Counted from the first letter of the stretch, positions 18,657 to 28,311 are shown. The stretch: DNA of 64,000 nucleotides from Mesostigma viride (GCA_009746045.1 RPFO01000619.1:1-64000), one strand, 5' to 3'. Numbers and translations: made by a program. Notes: generated by a model not told the origin, from the sequence alone.

Positions 18657-19835
18657 GGCGACGGGGTGCTGTTGCCGCCCACGGAGATGACAAAGGACGA
18701 GCGGCGTCCGGCTCTCATATTCACGCCGCCGTACTCGCCCGAGCTGAACCCGATCGAGCAGGCCTTCAACACGATCAAGCACTTCATCCGCAAGGAGAGC
18801 TACCAGCACACCCGCACGCGCTTCAACCTGTCCGTGGCGATCATCAACTCGGTCCACGTGTTCGTGCGCCCCCACGCGATCAAGAACTACATGCTGTGTG
18901 CCGGGTACCGCAGCGTCGAGAAGAACGTGAAGCCCCGTGTGGCGCCCGCCGTCACGGCCGACGAGGACGGCACGGAGCAGATCCAGCAACTCAAAGGGCG
19001 GGACACGTGCGTGGCTCGATTCGTGGACGGGAAGTACGAGGACCCCGACAAGAAGAAGCGCCCGTCGAACCCCGCAAGGCCCGCACAGCTCATGGCCCCT
19101 GCCCAGGCGTTCGGCGGGTTTGCACCCCGCCCTCACTGCCCCGGGACCCTGGGCGCGGACGACAGCCTCACCACGTACGAGAACGGGCGGTGCAGGAGGC
19201 CGCGGACGGACGAGTACTGGGTGGGTCAGTCGGTGCGCGTCCTCGCGAAGAGCGGCGAGTGGAAGGAGGCCTCCATCCTCGCGCTGCCGGACGCCAACAA
19301 GAAGGTGCGCGTGAAGAACCGCGAGGGCGTCCCCACGAACCCGTGGTTCAGGGTGCGGTTCGAGGAGCCCGTGTGCGAGGACAAGGGGGCCGCGAACGAG
19401 GGCGGCCGCGTGTGCTCGGTCATGGTGAACAGGATCCGGCCGTCCGAGGAGCGACAGGCGCAGACCATCGCGGCACGGAAGGCCGTCGAGGACGAGAACG
19501 CCACGTTCAAAGAGGAGCAGCGCAGGAGGCGCGAGGCGGAGTTCAAGAACCAGGAGCAGCGGATCGTGGAGCTGCGGAAGTCGTTGTATCTGTCTCCCGA
19601 GGGCGCCCCGATGGCCGGGGAGCGCCGGCGTCACGAGCAAAAGGCCAAGGAGATCATGAAAAGTCTTCTAGAGAAGCTCCGAGATGAGCGGGCTCCCCCC
19701 CCCGCGCCTCCTCGTTCGGCGCCGGATGGGTCTCGACGTTCGGAGCGTGTTCAGCAGCAACCTCGGCCGCCCCCTCCTCCTCCGGTGGAGCGGCCACTCG
19801 CTTTGCCCTCCGTCTACGTGGAAGTCGATGCTTAG
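18657..19835 (+). CDS. IS630/Tc1-mariner-like transposase, 3' part
   Basis: This is the continuation of the gene at 7767-10175. Counting bases, removal of 10176-18656 leaves both parts in one frame with no stop, about 1195 codons. The segment begins at the third catalytic block FTPPYSPELNPIEQAFNTIK, the hallmark IS630/Tc1 element carrying the final acidic residue. A long basic/acidic C-terminal tail follows, with an SH3-like WVGQSVRVLAKSGEWKEASI (about residues 190-210 of this part), a coiled coil and a Pro-rich end. In the window as given it lacks its own start, apart from fortuitous ATGs in the LTR. Confidence 0.8.
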   Translation, partial: GDGVLLPPTEMTKDERRPALIFTPPYSPELNPIEQAFNTIKHFIRKESYQHTRTRFNLSVAIINSVHVFVRPHAIKNYMLCAGYRSVEKNVKPRVAPAVTADEDGTEQIQQLKGRDTCVARFVDGKYEDPDKKKRPSNPARPAQLMAPAQAFGGFAPRPHCPGTLGADDSLTTYENGRCRRPRTDEYWVGQSVRVLAKSGEWKEASILALPDANKKVRVKNREGVPTNPWFRVRFEEPVCEDKGAANEGGRVCSVMVNRIRPSEERQAQTIAARKAVEDENATFKEEQRRRREAEFKNQEQRIVELRKSLYLSPEGAPMAGERRRHEQKAKEIMKSLLEKLRDERAPPPAPPRSAPDGSRRSERVQQQPRPPPPPPVERPLALPSVYVEVDA

Positions 19836-19938
19836 GGGCCGCCTCCTCGATCCTCGCGACATCCTTGAGACATCTCGCGACCGAGTACAGGAAGAAGAGG
19901 AAGCACGCGTACAGGAGGAAGTACATGTCGTTTACCAT
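19654..19938 (-). CDS. Small N-terminal-anchored membrane protein (uncertain)
   Basis: The 94-residue ORF has an N-terminal hydrophobic segment (MYFLLYACFLFFLYSV) followed by a charged Arg/Glu/Ala/Pro-rich tail. It overlaps the 3' end of the transposase ORF on the other strand by 182 bp, and its tail may be an antisense artefact of GC-rich coding sequence. The membrane start is the only argument that it is real. Confidence 0.4.
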   Translation of the reverse strand: MVNDMYFLLYACFLFFLYSVARCLKDVARIEEAAPKHRLPRRRRAKRVAAPPEEEGAAEVAAEHAPNVETHPAPNEEARGGEPAHLGASLEDFS

Positions 19939-20012
19939 AGGGCAACACGTCTTCTCCGGCGGAGGCGCGCAAAAAAAATATGGAGGTGTACTTGTATACG
20001 CTATCAGGAATC

Positions 20013-20408
20013 ATGCCGGTTCGGACGAGGAGCGTGACTGGGAGCCGCCGACAGGTGATGTACGGGACCGCCTTGCAGACGGTGGGGGAGCTCAAGGCGA
20101 AGGACCTGGACTACAACAGTCAGGGCGAGATCGTGTCCAAAAAGAAGCGTCTCCAGGGCCTCATGGCGAAGGGCAACATCAAGTATTGGACCCAGTTCGT
20201 CAACGGTATCCGGAAGAGCAAGGGCGTGGACCTGGGCACGGCGATGACCATGGCCAAGGACGCCACCAACACGGAGCTGGCCCGGCGCCGCCTGCCCGCG
20301 ACGCCCGAGAACAAGCGCACCATCTGGGCGGGGTTCCTGGGCCAGCAGCTGAGTGTCCCCGTGGGTCGCCGCGCCCCACGGCGCAGGCGGACCGGTCCGC
20401 TCCCGTGA
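20013..20408 (+). CDS. Small basic virion-type protein with NCLDV TA..T.G.L...DL motif
   Basis: The 131-residue product starts MPVRTRSVTGSRRQV; an in-frame ATG at 19980 is also possible. The block VMYGTALQTVGELKAKDL...GEIVSKKKR follows the pattern (W/Y)xGTAxxTxGxLxxxDLxxNxxGxIVSKKK that recurs in small basic proteins of many nucleocytoviruses. Those are usually considered DNA- or core-associated, an assignment from memory of the pattern. The C-terminus is Arg-rich. Confidence 0.65.
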   Translation: MPVRTRSVTGSRRQVMYGTALQTVGELKAKDLDYNSQGEIVSKKKRLQGLMAKGNIKYWTQFVNGIRKSKGVDLGTAMTMAKDATNTELARRRLPATPENKRTIWAGFLGQQLSVPVGRRAPRRRRTGPLP

Positions 20409-20436
20409 GCGGATAAATGTGCGCAACGGTTGAATC

Positions 20437-20928
20437 ATGAAGACCTGGGTGTTCCTGGACCTGGACCAGTGCGCGAGGGACATGCAGGCGGTGGACGCCG
20501 CGTCCTGCCACGTGGTGGCGTACTGCGGGAAGGCGTACGCGGGTCCTGAGCCGCTGCAGGGGGAGGTGATGCGTTCCTGCGCCCTGTCCCGCGAGGCGGC
20601 GGACGCCCTGTTCCATTACGACCTGGGCCGGCGCGTGCGGTCGGGCGCGATGGACCGAGGCGACAGGGTCTGCGTGGTGTCGCGAGACGCCTCCTGGCAC
20701 AACGCGCAGTACCACCTGGCCGCGGACGGGTTCACGAACGTGATCATGTGCACGGGGGCCAAGGACATGCCCACGGACGTCTGCAAGCGCCCCGCGGACT
20801 CGCTGTCCGCGTTCCTCGCGGCGACGGGCCTCCCGAAGAGCGAGAAGGCGCTGCTCAACTTCGTGCGCAATAACGTGGCTCCCGACAGGCGGGAGGAGTT
20901 CTATTCCAGGATGACGACCGCCAAATGA
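20437..20928 (+). CDS. Possible PIN/NYN-like nuclease-fold protein
   Basis: The 163-residue protein carries acidic residues in the order expected of a PIN/NYN-type RNase fold: WVFLDLDQCARD at the N-terminus, ADALFHYDLGRRV in the middle, and VCVVSRDASWHNAQ followed by NVIMCTG strands. These are pattern-level similarities only. It is a single-domain protein 28 bp downstream of the basic virion-type gene. If the fold is right, RNA cleavage is the likely activity. Confidence 0.45.
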   Translation: MKTWVFLDLDQCARDMQAVDAASCHVVAYCGKAYAGPEPLQGEVMRSCALSREAADALFHYDLGRRVRSGAMDRGDRVCVVSRDASWHNAQYHLAADGFTNVIMCTGAKDMPTDVCKRPADSLSAFLAATGLPKSEKALLNFVRNNVAPDRREEFYSRMTTAK

Positions 20929-20972
20929 GTCCGGGGGGAAAAGAGTATCTTATCATATTGGATGAATAAAGC

Positions 20973-21193
20973 ATGTACCAATTGTCTCTGCTAACCGCCT
21001 TGTTGGTATTCACCTACGCCCTCCTGTTCGACCGCGACCTGTACATCCCCGGGCTGGACGGGGGGCTGACCACGGGCCCGAGGAGATGGGGCTGATGGTG
21101 CGCGACGTGCTGCCCCGCCCCGGGCCCTGCGTGCACGTCCCCCACGCGCTCCGGCCCGAGGAGTACGTGGTCTTCAGCGACCACAAATTCTAA
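20973..21193 (+). CDS. Small N-terminal-anchored membrane protein, frameshifted
   Basis: ATG at 20973 opens a hydrophobic leader (LSLLTALLVFTYALLF). Forty codons later the frame stops at 21093-21095. Reading in another frame from about 21074 gives MGLMVRDVLPRPGPCVHVPH...VVFSDHKF, ending at 21193. The switch lies in GGGCCCGAGG. The gene is too short for either part to stand out alone. Confidence 0.45.
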
Positions 21194-21216
21194 TCTAACC
21201 AATCAGCAATAGAAAC

Positions 21217-21561
21217 ATGCCGGCCATTTACATGATGTCCGAACAGGCCTCCGCGGAGGTCACGGGCAGGCAGATGGACAGCCTGCTCGACAACAACTAC
21301 AACTTCCCCGCGACCGAGTCGCAGGCCTCCGCCATCGTCATGCTCGGTGGACGGATCGACCCGACTTTGGAAGGCGTGCGGGTGAAGGGCGGGATCCAGG
21401 CGGCCATGAACAACCGCCCGATCACCACCGACGAGCGCGTGCTCGCGCCCTTCAACCACATGTTCTGGGATCGCATGAAGAGGGGCGACCGGTGGGTGTC
21501 CGGCGGCAGTCTGCTGCTGACCAACCTCCCATCCGGCGAGCTGGAGCCCTACGACTACTGA
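21217..21561 (+). CDS. Small protein of unknown function
   Basis: 114 residues, mixed composition with Trp/Tyr near the C-terminus (NHMFWDRMKRGDRWVSGGSL; ELEPYDY). It has no membrane segment or cysteines. It is the last gene of a plus-strand run, convergent with the KilA-N gene. No family is recognised. Confidence 0.65.
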   Translation: MPAIYMMSEQASAEVTGRQMDSLLDNNYNFPATESQASAIVMLGGRIDPTLEGVRVKGGIQAAMNNRPITTDERVLAPFNHMFWDRMKRGDRWVSGGSLLLTNLPSGELEPYDY

Positions 21562-21656
21562 GCGTTGCGCGCTTAGAGACAGACTAGTATCTACGCTACA
21601 AGAATCAGGAACTGTCGCCGTCGAGGTGTCGCGCCAACGAACTCTCCTCCGACAGC

Positions 21657-22703
21657 TCAGGTCTTGATCCTCTTCGGTCCGCTCCTGGAAAACCGCTCCA
21701 GGTTCAGGGGGCGGGTCAGGAGTAAATCGTCCCTCATTTCTTGCTTGTTTTTGTTCACCAGCTCGACCGGTGCCGGGCCCTCGGGGGGCTTCACGAAAGG
21801 AGCCATGTCCTTGAGCACGTCCTCGGCGACGTTGCGCAGGTCCTTCTCCTCGCCCGGGTTCTTCGTGCGCTCCATCACGTTGAACATGTAAAACCAGCTG
21901 TTAGCCAACTGAGCGTCTTCCATGGCGTCCCTGGCGCTCCCGTGCCTGATGCCGTTCAGTTGCTTGAGACTGCCGGCGTCCATCCCGGTCGCCGCCTCGC
22001 ACGTCTTGGCGCCCAGGAACGCCATCACGGGGGCCACGCGCTCCTTGGGCAGGTTCGATGACACGAAGTCCGCCAGCTTGTGCTGCGTGTCCTTGGCCCT
22101 GATGCGGAGGGAGGGGTCGACGGCGCGCACCGGCGCGACGTAGTCGGGCCTCTTGCGGCTGTTGCCCGGCTCGGTGCGGATCAGCACCGTGGTGGCGGTG
22201 CCGTGGACCGCGTCGTGGGCGTCGCGCACCACCTGCATCACGGTGATGTCGCCCGCCATGATGCGGGTGACCCAGCTCCAGGCCAGAGCTCCGAAGTCGG
22301 GGGAGATCCAACCGGCTAAAGGAGACACGAGCTCGGGGTGGATCCAAACACCCCTTTCCTGGACAGGGCCAGTTCTCACCATGTCAAAAGCCTTTTTCGT
22401 ATTGAACACAGAATCGTGTTCTATGTCTTTGGATCTTTCCAAAGCCGCTATGTGGGCTTTTGAGCTGTCTAGTCGGAACCAGCTTTCAAATCGCTTCTGC
22501 CCATTGGAGGCTGCCCAAGTCAGGTTCTGAGCGTGTATCATGCGATCTGCCTTCCTCACCATGATCTCCTTTTCCAGATCGACCTCAAAATAAAGAGCGG
22601 GTTTCAGTTTAAATATCCACATGCTATCTGTCTCATTCGTTAATTCAAACAGGGCGTGCGTGAACGGGGTTGTAAAAGACCTTGGGGCATTGGAGAGAGC
22701 CAT
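21657..22703 (-). CDS. KilA-N domain protein
   Basis: The 348-residue product starts MALSNAPRSF; ATG 22751 would add 16 residues. The KilA-N signature lies near residues 130-160: GVWIHPELVSPLAGWISPDF followed by LAWSWVTRIMAGD, matching the WxHPxLAxxLAxWxSPxF...V consensus of this viral and phage DNA-binding domain. The C-terminal half is helical and unrecognised. The second KilA-N gene at 63.1-64 kb shares the core but is otherwise different. Confidence 0.8.
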   Translation of the reverse strand: MALSNAPRSFTTPFTHALFELTNETDSMWIFKLKPALYFEVDLEKEIMVRKADRMIHAQNLTWAASNGQKRFESWFRLDSSKAHIAALERSKDIEHDSVFNTKKAFDMVRTGPVQERGVWIHPELVSPLAGWISPDFGALAWSWVTRIMAGDITVMQVVRDAHDAVHGTATTVLIRTEPGNSRKRPDYVAPVRAVDPSLRIRAKDTQHKLADFVSSNLPKERVAPVMAFLGAKTCEAATGMDAGSLKQLNGIRHGSARDAMEDAQLANSWFYMFNVMERTKNPGEEKDLRNVAEDVLKDMAPFVKPPEGPAPVELVNKNKQEMRDDLLLTRPLNLERFSRSGPKRIKT

Positions 22704-23063
22704 CGATATTTGCATTAATCTTACATAATAAAAAGACTTCTCTAAACGCACCTACCAAACAACAAGCAGGTGGATCCAGATTCCGCGGTCTTCGTTGGGA
22801 CCAGCCGTCACAGTCTCATAACCTCGCGGCGACGTCAGAGCGTTTCCGCTCTCACCTCCCAGTCGCCTTTCCAGCAACCCGACAAACGCTCAGATGCGAG
22901 TTCTATTGTCCGGTGCCTTTCTAAGGCGGACACGAACGCTTTGGAGCCTTCTAAAAGCAATCTCTAACTTGCCACTATTGACTACTAGAATCTATTCTAA
23001 CTTTGCTTGTCACTGTATTGACTACTAGAATTAAATCCCAACGTACTAGTACAACCACTAGAG
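22704..23063. other. AT-richer divergent intergenic region
   Basis: 360 bp lie between divergent KilA-N and structural genes. A direct repeat TTGACTACTAGAAT occurs at about 22978 and 23017, followed by ACTAGTACAACCACTAGAG before the ATG at 23064. Short ORFs here are not credible. It is probably a bidirectional promoter. Confidence 0.5.
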
Positions 23064-24434
23064 ATGCTCGCGATCATGTCCGCCGTCGCCGTCGCGGGGT
23101 ACCTGTTCCGCCCCACGGAGAGACGCCAAGACCACTACTCGGTGCCGTCCGGGGTCCTGCAGTCCATCCGGCCCACGGCGCCACCGCCCAACTCACTCAA
23201 CGCGCCCATGATACCGCAGTACTCGTCCAGGGGCGGGTACGGGTCGGGCAACCCCGATTACGTCAACGCCCCCAACCACACGATGGGGTGGGGGGGCGAC
23301 ACCCCCGGGATGGACCTGACCGTCAACCCGCCCTCTCGCGACCCGCGCATCATGTTCGCCCCCGGCGGGTACCCCCGGCCGTCCGCGTACGGCCCCGGCG
23401 CCTCTCGGGTGGTGGACGGGGGCGGCATCCCCGGGCCGGTGCTGACCGAGGAGCGCCAGCCCGTGCTCGCGAACGAGTTCACGGGCGAGGTGGGGCCCGA
23501 CCGCGTGTTCGAGGGGGAGAAGACCTGGCACATGAACCTGTACAGGGAGCGGGACGCGCGGACAGCGCCCGACATCCTCAACAGGAAGTGGAGCATCCCG
23601 GAGCCCCGTCTGCGGGTGAACAGGCCCAACCCCCAGCAGGCCCACATGGAGCAGCGGGACCTGCCGACCGTCAACGCGGTCAAGCCGCTGGCCACGCGCG
23701 CGGGGGTGGAGAACCGCCCGCCGCCCGCGACGTACGAGGACGCAACCGCCCCCCAGCGGATGATGGACGTGTTCCTCGACACGGTGCTTCCTGAACGTGC
23801 CGCGCTCGCGGCGCCCAACGCGCACGTGTCCGACGCGTACAACGGGTTCCAGGGGGTGGGGTGGGCCCACCTGCAGACGTTCTCGCGGCCCCCGCCGGGG
23901 AAGAGGGAGGCGCTCATCGACTCGCTGTCGGCCCACCCGGCCCCTCAGGGCGACGCGGACCTGCCCCAGCTGCAGATCGGGGCGCACGCCAACGCCAACC
24001 ACCGCGGGCCGCTGAACCCGAAGACGTGGGAGAACCGGTTCGCGAGCGCGGAGTTCGGCAACCCAGAGGGCTACGTGCGCGACCAGACCCACACGCACGT
24101 GGTGCGCAAGGACGTGTGTCCCGCGCTGACGTCCGCGGCGGACGTGCCCGACACGAGGGAGCTGAAGAGGGACCAGATGATGACCGGGCGGTTCCCCAAA
24201 CTCGACGAGGCCGAGCTGACCGCCGTGCGGTGGGCCGAGGCCGACCTGACGGCGTACACCGACCAAGTGCACGACCAGGGCAAACGGGAGGAGCGCCCCG
24301 GGCGCGTGGGGGTGGCCGACGTGGTGCGCGACGTCACGGGGCTGTCGGCGCAGCTCGCGTACGAGAGCCTCAAGGAGAACCCGTACTACATCGAGAACGC
24401 GAACCATCGCGTGCTTCAACCGCGGCCGGAGTAA
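23064..24434 (+). CDS. Large Pro/Asn-rich probable structural protein
   Basis: The 456-residue protein begins with a hydrophobic stretch (MLAIMSAVAVAGYLFR) that may anchor it in a membrane. It continues as an extended Pro-, Gly-, Asn- and Arg-rich chain with few predicted helices and ends ESLKENPYYIENANHR. Long extended minor virion proteins of this type (signal-anchor plus Pro-rich body) exist in other nucleocytoviruses; assignment here is by style only. ATG 23076 is an alternative start. Confidence 0.65.
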   Translation: MLAIMSAVAVAGYLFRPTERRQDHYSVPSGVLQSIRPTAPPPNSLNAPMIPQYSSRGGYGSGNPDYVNAPNHTMGWGGDTPGMDLTVNPPSRDPRIMFAPGGYPRPSAYGPGASRVVDGGGIPGPVLTEERQPVLANEFTGEVGPDRVFEGEKTWHMNLYRERDARTAPDILNRKWSIPEPRLRVNRPNPQQAHMEQRDLPTVNAVKPLATRAGVENRPPPATYEDATAPQRMMDVFLDTVLPERAALAAPNAHVSDAYNGFQGVGWAHLQTFSRPPPGKREALIDSLSAHPAPQGDADLPQLQIGAHANANHRGPLNPKTWENRFASAEFGNPEGYVRDQTHTHVVRKDVCPALTSAADVPDTRELKRDQMMTGRFPKLDEAELTAVRWAEADLTAYTDQVHDQGKREERPGRVGVADVVRDVTGLSAQLAYESLKENPYYIENANHRVLQPRPE

Positions 24435-24709
24435 TCGCCCTCGTCCTCGTCGTCATCCCCGTCTTCATCGTCATCGTCCACCGGTTCGTCGTCGGGTTCC
24501 GCGTCGTCGTCCTCGTCGCGGTCGGACCCGTCGTCGATGAAACTGCTCTCGTAGCTCCCGTCCTCCTCTTCGGATTCGTCCAGGTCCCGGTCGTCCTCCT
24601 CCTCGTCGTCGGTGCGGTCGTCCAGGGGGGTCTCTTGGGGTTCGTATCGAGCGGGGGGGCGGGACAGCCTGCCCCTCCTGGTCAGGTAAGAGGTCGTCGG
24701 TCGCTCCAT
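24416..24709 (-). CDS. Small acidic protein
   Basis: 97 residues: a basic start (MERPTTSYLTRRGRLSRPP) and a long Asp/Glu run, ending GDYSGRG. It overlaps the convergent upstream gene by 19 bp. The acidic tail resembles histone-chaperone-like or disordered tails, but nothing identifies a function. Confidence 0.5.
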   Translation of the reverse strand: MERPTTSYLTRRGRLSRPPARYEPQETPLDDRTDDEEEDDRDLDESEEEDGSYESSFIDDGSDRDEDDDAEPDDEPVDDDDEDGDDDEDEGDYSGRG

Positions 24710-24793
24710 ATCGTCTCCTGTTTTAGCGCCACATTTTTGCGGGGGAGATAAGCGCTCGGATTTTTTTTTCTTTCCATTGAGTATAGTATCACA

Positions 24794-25219
24794 ATGACCC
24801 TGTATCCCTTCAGCTCCAACATCCCGACGCCGACCAGGCGGTCCCCGCAAGCCCAGCAGCGAGTGGACGAGTTGGCGACCAAGATCTTCACCCCGTACGA
24901 GCTGCAGAAACTGAGGACGTACATCCCAGGGATCCGGTTCGTCATCGAGGAGGCGGAGCAGTACTCGCAGAACATCCTCGAGGACGACCCCACGGAAGAG
25001 CTCAAGACGAAGCTGCGGAAGTTCGTGGGATCCGTGTACATCTACGACATCCTCACCAACCTCATGCGCGACATCAACGAGCGCGTGAGGCGCTCTACCG
25101 ACTCCGCGCTCGGGGAGACCAGCATCCCCCAGATGGCGAAGCTCGTGAACGCCCTGCGAGGGTTTGTGGCGTACAAAGTCGATATAATGTCTAATCACCA
25201 AGAAAATGTCCTCAAATGA
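24794..25219 (+). CDS. Helical protein of unknown function
   Basis: 141 residues, helical (YELQKLRTYIPGIRFVIEEA). The C-terminal 10 codons and the stop overlap the left copy of the 22-bp repeat that borders the 1.7 kb island, so the original C-terminus may be altered. GTATAGTATCAC precedes the ATG, the motif seen before other genes in this window. Confidence 0.65.
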   Translation: MTLYPFSSNIPTPTRRSPQAQQRVDELATKIFTPYELQKLRTYIPGIRFVIEEAEQYSQNILEDDPTEELKTKLRKFVGSVYIYDILTNLMRDINERVRRSTDSALGETSIPQMAKLVNALRGFVAYKVDIMSNHQENVLK

Positions 25220-26911
25220 CGACATTTTTAAGCATAGATACCATTTGTAATAACTCACACATGTCAACAAATCCATGGGTACGGTATGGAACCATGTTCA
25301 TTTATGATATGTTCAAGAGTTGCAATGCTTAACATCCATGAAATATGATCATTGTATAATTGTTTACAATTTATGAATGCAGGGGGGTCGCTACGCGAGT
25401 GACCAAATAGCACTCAAGTCAACAATATGCCAAGAAAGAAGGCATGGCCAGGTCATGGCTGGTCCTGAAAATGCACCCAGGGTGCCCACAGCATGTCTAT
25501 GTTACACCCTCGCAGTCCTAGACCCTGCAGCCTGCCAGGGGGGGGCACAAAATGTAACTGGCAGCCAGGGACCATGGTGCAGGCCAAACAGCAGGTGTAA
25601 AGCTAGCTCAGTCCAAAGAGTGAAATATGAAGCAAATACTTGCCAAGGTTAGGTCCATGATCGTTAGTAGAGGCTCGGCTGCCACCACGGTGCTAAACCA
25701 TGATGCTGAACCCTTACGTTATATATGAAACATATACTGCAAAGAGGCACAAGTTGTAACACAAGCACAATGTAAACATGACAAGCTCAAGTTTCCAAGC
25801 CAGTCTTGATCACTTGGACATGAGTTGAAGCATTAGAAACATATGGGCAACATACCAGCAAGCCTTGAAAAACTTCTCAGCAACAAGGCAGTATATGTGT
25901 TGAATCAAACTACCACATCGCAATTAAGCACAGCGACTTCTACTTGCTGCTGTTTTGATAACGCAAGGCCGTTTACCTTTTCAGTGACGCAACGGGAAAA
26001 GAAAGTACTGCCCAGCAAACTTCCGTTATTCCCCGGACACAAACGTAATCAAAACCACGAAGTTGGGCATTGAAAGCAACCGGAATTATCACGTCTGCGG
26101 GAGTTACAGGTTACAATTCGCTTAACACGCTTACTTAGAACGATGCGGTTGAGAATGACAGTCGGAACCTTGTTCTTGACGTGCGCCCAGGCCGCCAGCT
26201 GCGCGGGCCAGCTCAAGAAATATATATTAAAGGACGGTGACGCGTGGGAACCACCCAGCCTTGCGGCAAAAGAAAAATATGGCTCGCGCTCGCCCTGGTT
26301 TTCGCCAGGCGCGACCGCGACATCACGACGAAAAAATAGAGACTCTTTGACGCATGCAACTGCCCAGGTCCCTCTTCTCCCCATGTCGCCCATAAGCCCA
26401 GAAGCGTACCATAACCCATACTCGCGATATCCGCAGCGCCTGGGCGGAAAAAGATATTGTAAAACCGATCTGCGAACTGACCTATCATGCGATCTACGTA
26501 GCTCTCAGATTTTCTTCAACAATGCCAAAATCCGTTCATGAACAAAATTTTCGACATATACAAAGCACCTGCACGTGAAGAATAGCATCTTCGAAATCAC
26601 TAGATGACGATCTAAAATGCTGTCTTCGTCCGGGGCAAAATAATGCCCTATAACATTCAGGCAAGCCTCGGAACTGGCACGACCCCATAGCCGCCACTCG
26701 ACAAAACACTCGATTGCATTGCGATGTTCTTGCTGTTGTAGGTACTTTTCGTCGCCTCATATTTTCCAGGTACGGTCGACCCCTGTCGACCCCAGGGGCT
26801 TGGCGCGCTCAGTACCTATCCCAGTTTCGCGCCAAAACCCACCAAGTGACCCTAGGACCAAATTTGGCGCCAAAACCACGCCCCTGACCCCCCCCGTCTC
26901 AAACGAGGACT
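25206..26911. mobile_element. 1.7 kb AT-richer non-coding island between 22-bp direct repeats
   Basis: ATGTCCTCAAATGACGACATTT at 25206 recurs with one mismatch (GAGGAC) at 26912-26933, where it codes the start of the next gene. Between them base composition drops and no ORF longer than about 130 codons is present. No terminal inverted repeat is visible. The right end carries two E2F-like sites. It looks like inserted foreign, perhaps host, DNA. Without it the end of the 24794 gene would overlap the start of the 26912 gene, the compact spacing usual here. Confidence 0.55.
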
Positions 26912-28268
26912 ATGTCCTCAAATGAGGACATTTGGTTTTTGGACAATAACCGGCGTGGTCAATGGCACTGGTACGGGAGCACTGGACGCAGATCAGAAGC
27001 AGGCGAATTCTGAAGTGTACCTTTACCGCATCCCCGCCGACGTCTTGGCGAAAATTCAGCGGTTGCACGATTACGTGAGCCCCGCCGCCGCCGCCGGCGC
27101 CGGACTACCGGCTGTCGAGACTCAGATAATGCAAGGCGCTACAGCCGCCGTTGCCGGCCCCGGTGGTGTCCTCGTCCCCGGATCCTCTGGTGTTCACAGG
27201 CTCCCGGTGAGCGGCATCTCCGCGTCCAGTCAGCCACAGTACATCCGCGCCTTCAAGCTGTCCCACAACGCCCTCCCGAGTTACAGCCTGCTGCTGGGCG
27301 GCGACCCGACCGACTGCAGCATCCCCGCGCGGCTCATCCAGCAGCTCGCGTCCCCCGAGATCGACTGCTCCTACCTGGGCATTCATCACCGCGAGCGGCT
27401 GTCCGCGTTGGGTCTGGACTTCCCGCCCGACGTCAAGCTCGCCGTCGTCAAGAGCCGCCAAGCCGTCAAACCAACTTACTACAACACGCCTGCTACGACC
27501 GCGGCCATCGCAAACTATAACCAGACATGGTCGCCAAACCTAGCCGGCACTGCGGTAACAAACATCAACGGGAAGGTTTCAGATACCACGCTTTTCGCTC
27601 ATCCGTACAGCTCCGGTGATCCGGCCGGAGGCGGAATTCCAAATGATGACCTCCGGTTTACGAGCGAGTATTATGACCCGGTCGCGGCTCGCGACCACGC
27701 CACCAGGCGTCTAATCCCGCCGGCCGATCCTGTTGAGGAAGAAGATATCTTAGTCGGTCAGAAGGCTTTTTACACTTTCCCGAACATCATCCACAAGTTC
27801 ATCAAGCGCGACATCCTGTCCTTCAACCGGCTGCGGACGTCCATCCTCAACAACATCGACCAGTGGGCCAAGAGCAACGGCGCGCTCCTGATGGTGAACA
27901 ATACGGGAGGCACTAAGGGCGGCCCCGGGTATTACTCGGATCTGCTTACGGCCGACTACTTCGTCAGCGGCCTGCCCCAGCCCGGCTGCCCGTCCGGCAG
28001 CGCCCCGGTGTTCTACGACCGCGACCCGAGCGACCCGAAGGCGCGTGTGGTGGACCAGTACATCGTGGCCGCGGACAACACGCTGGTGGAGAACCCGGAC
28101 GCGCGGTACGGCCCGATCTGCCAGCGCCGGAAGGGCGTCCGCGACATCATGTCTGGCGCTCCGGATATCGACGCGATGGGGGGGTACGCGAACTTCCCTC
28201 AGCACTTCATGCGCGCGTACCGTAAACGCAAGCCGGCCGCCCGGAAGAGCACGCGGTCGAGGCGGTAG
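26912..28268 (+). CDS. Probable structural protein of unknown family
   Basis: The long frame is 26922-28268, but ATG 26912 (MSSNEDIW) gives a more natural start if one T of the T5 run at 26936-26940 is surplus. The roughly 450-residue protein is rich in Pro, Asn, Tyr and Ala with few charged helices. It includes a Pro/Asp-rich centre, the segment FPNIIHKFIKRDILSFNRLR and a basic C-terminal tail (YRKRKPAARKSTRSRR). The basic tail suggests DNA or core contact. No family is recognised. Confidence 0.6.
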
Positions 28269-28311
28269 GCGTTATCGGTCGGAAAATTGTGGTGGTACTG
28301 TACAAGTAGTC

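Noticed and set aside
25377-26541. Short ORFs inside the AT-richer island
   Set aside because: All are under about 132 codons with no compositional coding signal, no conserved motif and no gene-like spacing.
25206-26911. A spliceosomal intron joining the genes at 24794 and 26912
   Set aside because: The upstream gene has its own stop, the repeats at the borders are duplicated coding starts, and no consistent GT...AG pair joins sensible frames.
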